Below are positions 57,624 to 64,000 of a stretch of DNA of 64,000 bases, piece by piece. The notes under the pieces were generated by a model. It worked only from the letters and a program-made list of their open reading frames with translations. It had not been told where the DNA came from and ran no database searches. The translations under genes were made by a program, and so were the position numbers. The stretch's first letter is position 1, and every line of letters begins with the position of its first letter. Source of the stretch: Bactericera cockerelli (lineage: Eukaryota; Arthropoda; Insecta; Hemiptera; Triozidae). Where the stretch lies: positions 30,056,189 through 30,120,188 of the forward strand of contig CM044959.1 of the NCBI GenBank assembly GCA_024516035.1, in the 5' to 3' direction.

Positions 57624-57900
57624 ACTTTCCTTATCCTATAGAAAGGAAAGTAATGGAATCACCAATACCTGTATTTGGGGGGGGGGGGGGGGGGGGGGGG
57701 GGTCCCTTGGATTAACTTTTTTATTATTCACCCTAGACGGGGATTGTGACATATCAAATCCAACGATTTTCAGGTGCTGATTACGAATTTTACATTGATT
57801 TTTAGCTAAATGTTACCGTTGAGTCACCAGTGGTTGAATTTGACCTTTTTCAAGTGATGAGCTTTCCTGGTGTCACACCAGATTTTTTAGTTTATTTCCA
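57624..57900 (+). mobile_element. ~620-bp repeat family, partial, with a G26 run
   Basis: Starts with the 28-nt palindrome (57624-57651), then CCAATACCTGTATTT, a run of 26 G (57677-57702), TTATTATTCACCCTAGACGG, TACCGTTGAGTCACCAGTGG and GGTGTCACACCAGATTTTTT. The 52222 copy has only five G at the matching place. Confidence 0.65.
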
Positions 57901-58104
57901 CCATTTCTATGAATTTGAGCTCTAGTATAGTGCAATACAAACTCACAGACGTATTAAAGCACCGCAGGCGACATTTTTTAGAAGCTCATTTATGTAAAAT
58001 GTCCATCTTGATTTAAACCATTTATGAAGTGACTTTCAGACCTGAATACACTAAAATTTACATATCGGAATACTGTTTGAATTCCAAAGCCAAATAAAGA
58101 ATGA

Positions 58105-58158
58105 ATCAATAAAAGTGTCTGAGTTTGGGACTCTAAAATCAGAGACACTTTTATTGAT
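58105..58158. repeat. Perfect 16-bp hairpin
   Basis: ATCAATAAAAGTGTCT at 58105-58120 and its exact complement AGACACTTTTATTGAT at 58143-58158, separated by a 22-nt loop. Possibly a small foldback end; function unknown. Confidence 0.55.
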
Positions 58159-59524
58159 AAAATATGTAAAGAAATAATAAAACATAGTATTTTTTAAAGT
58201 AATGCGAATTTGATTTATTTAAAGAACTAATTTAATAAAATCAAAACAAAACAGTAGGTAAAATATTTCAAATCAGGTACAATTGAACACACTTTTTAAA
58301 TTGATCATTGCTAGTGTTTTAAAATCTAATTAAATGTATGTGATACTGAGGAGACCAATAACTATAGCTCATGGGTAATAAATGTGTACCATAAGAAACA
58401 ATATAATATGGCTATTCTTATTACCTTCAAAAGCATGTAAGGATGAAAAACACTTTGTGTTAAAACTAACCACTATGCCTGATTTTACTTGAATGTTTTG
58501 AAGCATTACAAGGTTCTCCATTACTTATTTCTAAAACATCTTCCCAGAATCAGGCTGGGTTGGAATGGAATCTTTGGATACCATATTGATGAATAATAGC
58601 AACAGATTTTAAAATTACTAGGGGTAAAGTATTGATTTCCTACCAAGCATTGATAAAAAAATTAATAAGAAAGGAAAAAATTAATTCAGATAGTAACAAT
58701 TTTAGCAAAAATTATGTTTTAAAGCTTATCTAATGGTAAACAATTCAATCAAAATGTATAAGACAGCATAGAAATTAATCTGTTTACTTTTAGGACAGTC
58801 CTGTAAATTGCATTAAAAAGACAATTCTTAGTAATAAAGATAATGCTTATTTTTAACTAATACTAATGATAATCAAATATGTTCTTTGGTATGATTTGTT
58901 AGTAGGTACTATGAAAGTATACAGATGAATTAAAAATTGAGTTGAGTTGTGTTCTCATAAACACAAGTCTATTTAGTTGTTACTATAAGTCTCATTCAAG
59001 GTGTAGGAACTTGTAACAAATACAGAATATTCAAAATAATATTCTGCAGAATATTGAAAATAATACAACTCTTCTCTCATTATCTTCACTGGCTCCCTTA
59101 TCACCACACTTCACATTTTGCTATCTCTCTTTTACTTTTTCTCCTTTTGCTTCTCCCTTTCCCGGGGCCACTTGATGCCTGAGACTAGTTGCCTTTGGCG
59201 CATTGGTTTTTATTTAGTTTAAGTTCTCTAATTAGTAATTTAAGATAAATGTGAAACACATACTTTGTATATTATTATTCACAATAAACATTTGATTGAT
59301 TGAAATAACCTTCAGAAGGGATTAACGTATGAAATAAAGATTGTAAGAAAAATCAAGGGAAACGTATCAATTTTATTTAAATTTTTTGGTTAAAAACCAC
59401 TTCACAAAAGCCTAGAGATCTCATCTAATGTAAATCAAACCTAAATTATAAGATCAAAATGAAAATAAAGTAAATTATTTCTGGACAGGCAATGATTGCT
59501 ACTTATTGAATCTGGAATGGAGTT

Positions 59525-59695
59525 TTAAGCTGCTGGAAAAGCTGGAGAATTCAGTTTTCTGGCTTCTATGTGTTGAAGTTCAAGCTTTCTTGTTGGATAT
59601 GGATACTTATGAGACTCAAGCTGCACCGTTGCTCCTTCCTCAAACAGTGAGGCAGTAGGACTTCTTGGATTAGATTTAGCAAGTGGTTGAATTTT
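59525..59695 (-). other. Coding-like open stretch, 56 codons, no start
   Basis: On the minus strand the open frame includes SNPRSPTASLFEEGATVQLE, SHKYPYPTRKLELQHIEARK and ends NSPAFPAA-stop. Its amino-acid composition is unlike the AT-rich surroundings. It could be the last exon of a captured gene inside the 3.9-kb element. No family recognised. Confidence 0.25.
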
Positions 59696-60538
59696 TTATC
59701 ACCTCAATGTAGTCTGACAATGATTGTATTCAATCAGCAACTTCAATAGAATTAGACTTCCTGTTAGGGTTTCCAGGATAATGCTAATTAGTTTGATCAC
59801 AGCAAGATGAATGAAAGTTCTCAATTATAGTACAATGCCTTGAATTGTGGGCAGGTGAATTTCCACTTGGTACTTTGTAAGTTCTGTCAACTTTTTGTTT
59901 GTTTTATTAGAGCAAATATTTAAATCTTACCACTTTAAATCCAAGGAGGTTATTTCATGAAGTCAGGTTTGAGGTATAACAGGGCCAAATAATTTATGTT
60001 TTCAACTTAGGAAAAACGATAGTATCAAGAGAATAAATAGAATTTTAGATTTTTTAGTTTTCACAAAAGCAAAAGAAACAATTATTTTACAGATCAGTAA
60101 TGAACCGAAAAATGGCGTCTTACGTTTATAGGCGATATTATGTCACTACCGCTTCAATAGCGTCGAAGCGCTAAAATACCGGTAAAATAGCGCTAAAAGA
60201 CAGCATAATAGCATGATAATAGCACGTGCTAATACTACCTAAATAGTATCGGTATTTTATTACTTGCGCTAAAACAGCGCTAAAAGACAGCATAATAGCA
60301 TGATAATAGCACGTGCTAATACTACCTAAATAGTATCGGTATTTTATTACTTAAATATTAGCCTCTTTTATTGGTATTTTATATCTTATAAAAGAGGGTA
60401 TTTTAGACTGCTATGGTCTACTTATAGCATGCTGTTAGCAGTATAAAAGACATACTACTAATAGAGGTATTTTATTCCAAATATAATATCCTGCTAAAAG
60501 AGCTAGCGCTAATATATAATTAGCCATTGTTTAAGGGG

Positions 60539-61047
60539 AGGTGCTTCAAAGAAATGTCTCTGCATAACAAAATCAGCTGAAGGGACAAATGACCCAGGCA
60601 TCCCTACAGTGAGGACTCTGCATACCACCCTAAATGTTTCATCGAAGACCTTGGGAACCTCCTCACAACTGTATCAGGTGTCAAAAGAAGTCGTGAGTTT
60701 TTACGACAAAAAATATCAATTGCAATCCAGAAAAGCAATGCCGCCTGTGTTATGGGCACAATACCCTATTCCTCTAGGATGGAGGAATTTTTTAAATTTT
60801 ATGTATTAAAGTAATATATTATATAATGTTGAAAAATTATACCAACTAAAAAATTTATGGAGGTAGGTAACCATATTGCTTGATACTAACAAGATTAATG
60901 CAAATTCATGTCTCCCTGCTTGTCTGTCTGTTGTTTTTTTATTACAAGAGTACATTGCGCATCTAATATTTTCGTCCTGTGGGGTTTGCTTTACAATTCC
61001 CAATAATTACAAAATAAAACAACATTTTTACCTCTTGTTCTTTCCAG
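60539..61047. other. Upstream region or 5' intron of GEN
   Basis: No recognised feature besides the TTTCCAG acceptor ending at 61047. Confidence 0.4.
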
Positions 61048-61071
61048 AGAATCCATTCCAAGGCTTGAACA

Positions 61072-62076
61072 ATGGGAGTAAAGGATTTGTGGGGTATTCT
61101 AACTCCCATTTGTGAAAGAAAACCCATTTGGGAACTTCAAGACAAAACCATTGCTATTGATCTAAGTGCTTGGATATGTGATAGCTCCACTGTTGCTGAA
61201 CATTGTTCTCAAAAGAACATGTACCTAAGGTATGATTTCTTTTCTCCTTCAAGAAATGATTAGGTACACAATAATAATTGGACAATGAAGACTACTGACT
61301 ATATTGTTACATACTATTATCACAGACAGACCCACACCCAATAATAGACTAGATATCATGTTCATAGATAAAAAGAACAAAGGCAGATTTCATTGATTTC
61401 TCTCATCCAAATAACCACAATCTAGTAAAGGCTGAAAACACAAAAATAACAAAATACAATGGCCTAGCTGAGGAATGCAACCTTTTTTTTAACAATGTGG
61501 AACCCTAAAATAATAATATTATCACCTATTTTTAAACTGCCAGATTTAGACTAAGGAGTCACATTATTCCAACAGTAAGTCCAAGATGTATTTATTATGT
61601 GTTCAAAATTTTAAATGGGAGGATAACTTATTGTCATGTACTGGTTGGTTTTTATACCCACAACCTCTGTATTACCACAGACAGATGCTTTGGCCACTGA
61701 ACTACTGGGACAGCTACTTTCATGTCAGAAAATCTTTAAGAACCTTGTCTTCATCATCAATCTATATTTAACATGAAGCTCAACCTTTAAAGTGAGAAAC
61801 AATTTAATCTTTTTTTGGTAGATGCTGTTTCATGAAGACATTATACTGAAAATAATAATAAGAACACTCATTTATTTATTTTTCTTCCTCAGAAATCTGT
61901 TCTTCAGAACCTCTTTTCTTCTTTTATTGGGAGTTAAACCCATCTTTGTACTTGAAGGCAAGGCCCCAGTACTAAAGCATGACACAATAGAGAGACGCCA
62001 AATAGCACAAGGCAAAGCTGCTGGAAGAAATGTCAAAGCTGGGAGTCGAGCAAGACTCAAAGGATTACAGACTCAG
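61072..62076 (+). CDS. Gen: GEN/GEN1-like Holliday-junction resolvase, first two coding exons (partial)
   Basis: This encodes a structure-selective 5'-flap and Holliday-junction nuclease of the XPG/FEN1 (Rad2) family, acting in the nucleus in recombination repair. Exon 1: acceptor TTTCCAG at 61047, ATG 61072, donor at 61230 (coding 61072-61229, phase 2). Exon 2: 61893-62076, phase 0, before GTGGCT. The protein begins MGVKDLWGILTPICERKPIW; Gly2 is a family hallmark. AIDLSAW includes Asp30, and FVLEGKAP includes Glu74, both expected metal-binding catalytic acids of the XPG-N domain. NLFFRTSFLLLLGVKP joins the exons as in GEN proteins. XPG-I and later domains should follow but are not in the window; the next 1.9 kb holds repeats and a LINE. 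GEN is favoured over FEN1 or XPG because of the LWGIL...NLFFR pattern. Confidence 0.85.
61540..61720 (-). mobile_element. tRNA-derived SINE in GEN intron 1
   Basis: Related to 51530-51755. In + orientation it shows TTAGACTAAGGAGTCACATT, CAACAGTAAGTCCAAGATGT and a degraded head around CACTGAACTACTGGGACAG. Confidence 0.55.
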
Positions 62077-62412
62077 GTGGCTATTTTTCATTTCCAGGGC
62101 ATGTTGACAGTTAATACATTAACAAAGTCAAAACTAATGTAAATCGTAAAATAATTAAATCCTTTTTATTTGTGTTTTATCCTCAAAATAAGTTTTATCA
62201 GTTTGTCAGAAACAGAATTTTGAATATTTCTAATAGTTTAGTTTTTTTCACAATGAGGAGGAAAAAAAATCACTAGGTTTATAATATTTTGATTGCGAGT
62301 AATAATAGGGCTAATGATTTGAATCAAGTACTCGGGTCCACGAGCATCAAATTGAAATTACTCAATTAATGAAAACGAACTTAAAAAAAAAAAAAATCAA
62401 AAAGAAAACGTA

Positions 62413-62545
62413 AAGCCAGCGTCGAAGGCATATGTTGAATACACGAAGTAATGTTTGCTATTCCCGGCCACACTCAGGTGTGAGTTTCCTGCGAATGGAG
62501 GTTAAAACCCCCATCGTGATATGAACATGCAGTTGAAAACCAGGA
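62413..62545 (+). mobile_element. 5S-headed SINE with internal deletion
   Basis: GCCAGCGTCGAAGGCATATG, TTGAATACACGAAGTAATG, then directly core (CCCGGCCACACTCAGG), GCGAATGGAGGTTAAAACCC and CGTGATATGAACATG. Most of the head's promoter segment is lost. Confidence 0.65.
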
Positions 62546-62867
62546 AAAGAAAAATAAAAAATAAATCTCTGGTCTTTGTTTATAGCAGTTATTTTTTTAT
62601 TAATCGGACACCTGACAATTTTAGTAATTTTCCATTGGGTAGGTACTTCTGTAATTTTTATCAAATACCCAATGAAAAATTACTCGAGTAATTTGTATAC
62701 TACTTGAGTGCTGAAGTAATATTTTTACTCCTCGAGTACACGAGTACCATCAGTCCTAGTAATAATCACCTTTAGATTATTACTTCCAATAAATTTCTAA
62801 TATTAAAAATCGGAAGTATTGTGTACGTTGATATGTCAGAAGGTGAAGATGAGGTAAATGAATAATA

Positions 62868-64000
62868 ATGATTAAATTTCTACAATTTAATGCCCACTTA
62901 TCAAGTGCATCTCAGGATCTGGCTGATTTAGCTACCTTAGAACAGAATATAGATATTTGGTTAATCAGTGAGCCCAATGTACGAACATTTATGAGTAATA
63001 AACCTGGGTGGTTCATAGATGACAAACTGAAAGCCGGTATTAAAATAAGCAGAAAGAATCTGTGGGCAGAAGACACGGGTCACGGCCAGGGATTTGTATG
63101 GATAATGATAGAAAATTGTCAAATATTTAGCTGTTACATATCACCTAACACAACAGAGGCCGAGTATACTAACTATTTAGAACAACTGAAATATGAGATA
63201 CGAAACTCAAAATACCACCAAATTTTACTAGGGGGTGATTTTAACGCCAAGTCCCAAGAATGGGGATCAGATAGAGAGGATAGAAAAGGAACATTACTAT
63301 CACAATGGATCACGGAGCTAGGACTAGTAATTGTAAACCAAGGTAATAAGCCAACCTTTGTACGAGGTAATACTTCTTCAAATATTGACATTACCCTGTG
63401 CTCGCGTTCACTGTCCCGGAAAATAAAGAATTGGAGAGTGTCGGACGAGGAAAACCTGAGTGATCACGAGAACATCTACTTCCAACTCATTTTTGATAAC
63501 AACCAAAACCCCGGACCCTCAGATAAAGACACAGCCAAGTGGAGGTACGATGATAAAAAGAAAGATAAATTTAAAGAAGTTTTAAAAAAAATCTTAAATA
63601 CAAATGATCCGGACCCTAAACAATGCACACTCTCTATACAAAAAGCGGCGGAAAAAGTTTTTGGTAATAAGGAAGGTAAGTCCCACAGAAAACCTGTATA
63701 CTGGTGGAATGAGGAAATATCAAACCTGAGAATATTGAGTCACCAGAAGAAAAGGAAAATGGTAAGGACAAATAAAATGAGACACGTTAGTTTAGAGGAA
63801 AAAAATATATTACGACGAGAATATTATAAATCTAAGGATAAATTACGAATAGCCATTAACTTATCAAAGAGAAAAGCGTGGGAAAACTTATGCACTGACC
63901 TAAATAGAAATATATGGGGTAATGCTTACAAAATTGTATGCAAAAAGTTTAAAATTGCAACATGTTAACCACTGACCACAGAAGAAAAAATCGAAGAGGC
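62868..64000 (+). mobile_element. R1/jockey-type LINE, endonuclease part of ORF2
   Basis: The frame 62868-63968 (366 aa) encodes an APE-type endonuclease: MIKFLQFNAHLSSASQDLAD, DIWLISEPNV (Glu), LGGDFNAKSQEWGS (the GDFNA motif), SNIDITLCS (Asp) and LSDHENIYF (SDH, catalytic His). This favours R1/Loa-like lineages. The C-terminal part (KPVYWWNEEIS, KDKLRIAINLSKRKAWENLC) is the usual linker before the reverse transcriptase. A stop occurs at 63966-63968; LTTEEKIEE in the next frame suggests a frameshift. The rest lies beyond the window. Confidence 0.82.

Larger units (their letters stand above)
56664..60538. mobile_element. 3.9-kb non-autonomous DNA element with subterminal repeat arrays
   Basis: Left end CCCCCTAAACAA and right end TTGTTTAAGGGG are near-perfect inverted repeats. 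The left subterminal zone (56690-57350) is full of GCTATTATCACG and GCTAAAAG words, including three tandem units (56845-57000, 57001-57145, 57146-57243). The right zone (60175-60530) has two ~83-bp units with the complementary GATAATAGCACGTGCTAAT. The middle is AT-rich and lacks long frames. It contains a palindrome (57356-57558), a copy of the ~620-bp repeat (57624-57900) and a hairpin at 58105. No transposase and no clear target duplication were found, so class and exact boundaries are uncertain. Confidence 0.55.

Noticed and set aside
1..64000. CRISPR arrays, bacterial operons or phage modules
   Set aside because: No regularly spaced direct repeats with unique spacers, and coding structure is intron-bearing eukaryotic.

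Overview
The window looks like arthropod, most likely insect, nuclear DNA. It is AT-rich, the genes have short exons and GT-AG introns, and most of it is transposable elements: R1/jockey-type and RTE-like LINEs, a mariner relic, Helitron, piggyBac-like and other terminal-inverted-repeat elements, and many SINEs. The general look suggests a hemipteran such as a planthopper, but no sequence here proves that. There is no sign of bacterial operons, CRISPR arrays or phage.

Four host genes can be supported, all on the + strand. (1) 10369-11202: a GTF3C6-like subunit of RNA polymerase III factor TFIIIC. (2) 27642-29758: a STAR/KH-domain RNA-binding protein of the KHDRBS (Sam68)/qkr58E group. Its splice sites and C-terminus are good, but the main exon carries many frameshifts, probably consensus errors. 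(3) 39009-49674: a complete ten-exon ADCK5-type mitochondrial UbiB-family kinase-like protein; the exons join in phase to 553 codons plus a stop. (4) 61072-62076: the first two coding exons of the XPG-family Holliday-junction nuclease GEN, with the rest beyond the window. These are unrelated housekeeping genes and I see no joint pathway.

The main novelty is in the repeats. One SINE family carries a 5S-rRNA-like head with its closing stem intact (best copies 18510-18792 and 54785-55048, both with target-site duplications). Its central domain is shared with a different SINE family whose head is tRNA-like (35479-35811, 50034-50350). Other notable structures are a 3.9-kb non-autonomous element with subterminal arrays (56664-60538), an 864-bp foldback (20012-20875), a head-to-head SINE pair beside ADCK5 (37936-38545), and a nest of elements in ADCK5 intron 2 (a TIR element with a possible YqaJ/SWIM-related ORF and a 5'-truncated LINE with a 17-bp target-site duplication).

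Layout: 1-10.3 kb intergenic with a piggyBac-like MITE and a Helitron; 10.4-11.2 kb GTF3C6; 12-27 kb repeats; 27.6-29.8 kb the KH gene; 29.8-38.8 kb AT-rich with SINEs; 39.0-49.7 kb ADCK5; 50-60.5 kb dense repeats; 61-62 kb GEN start; 62.8-64 kb a LINE running off the end. All coordinates and splice sites were read by eye; no search or alignment program was run.
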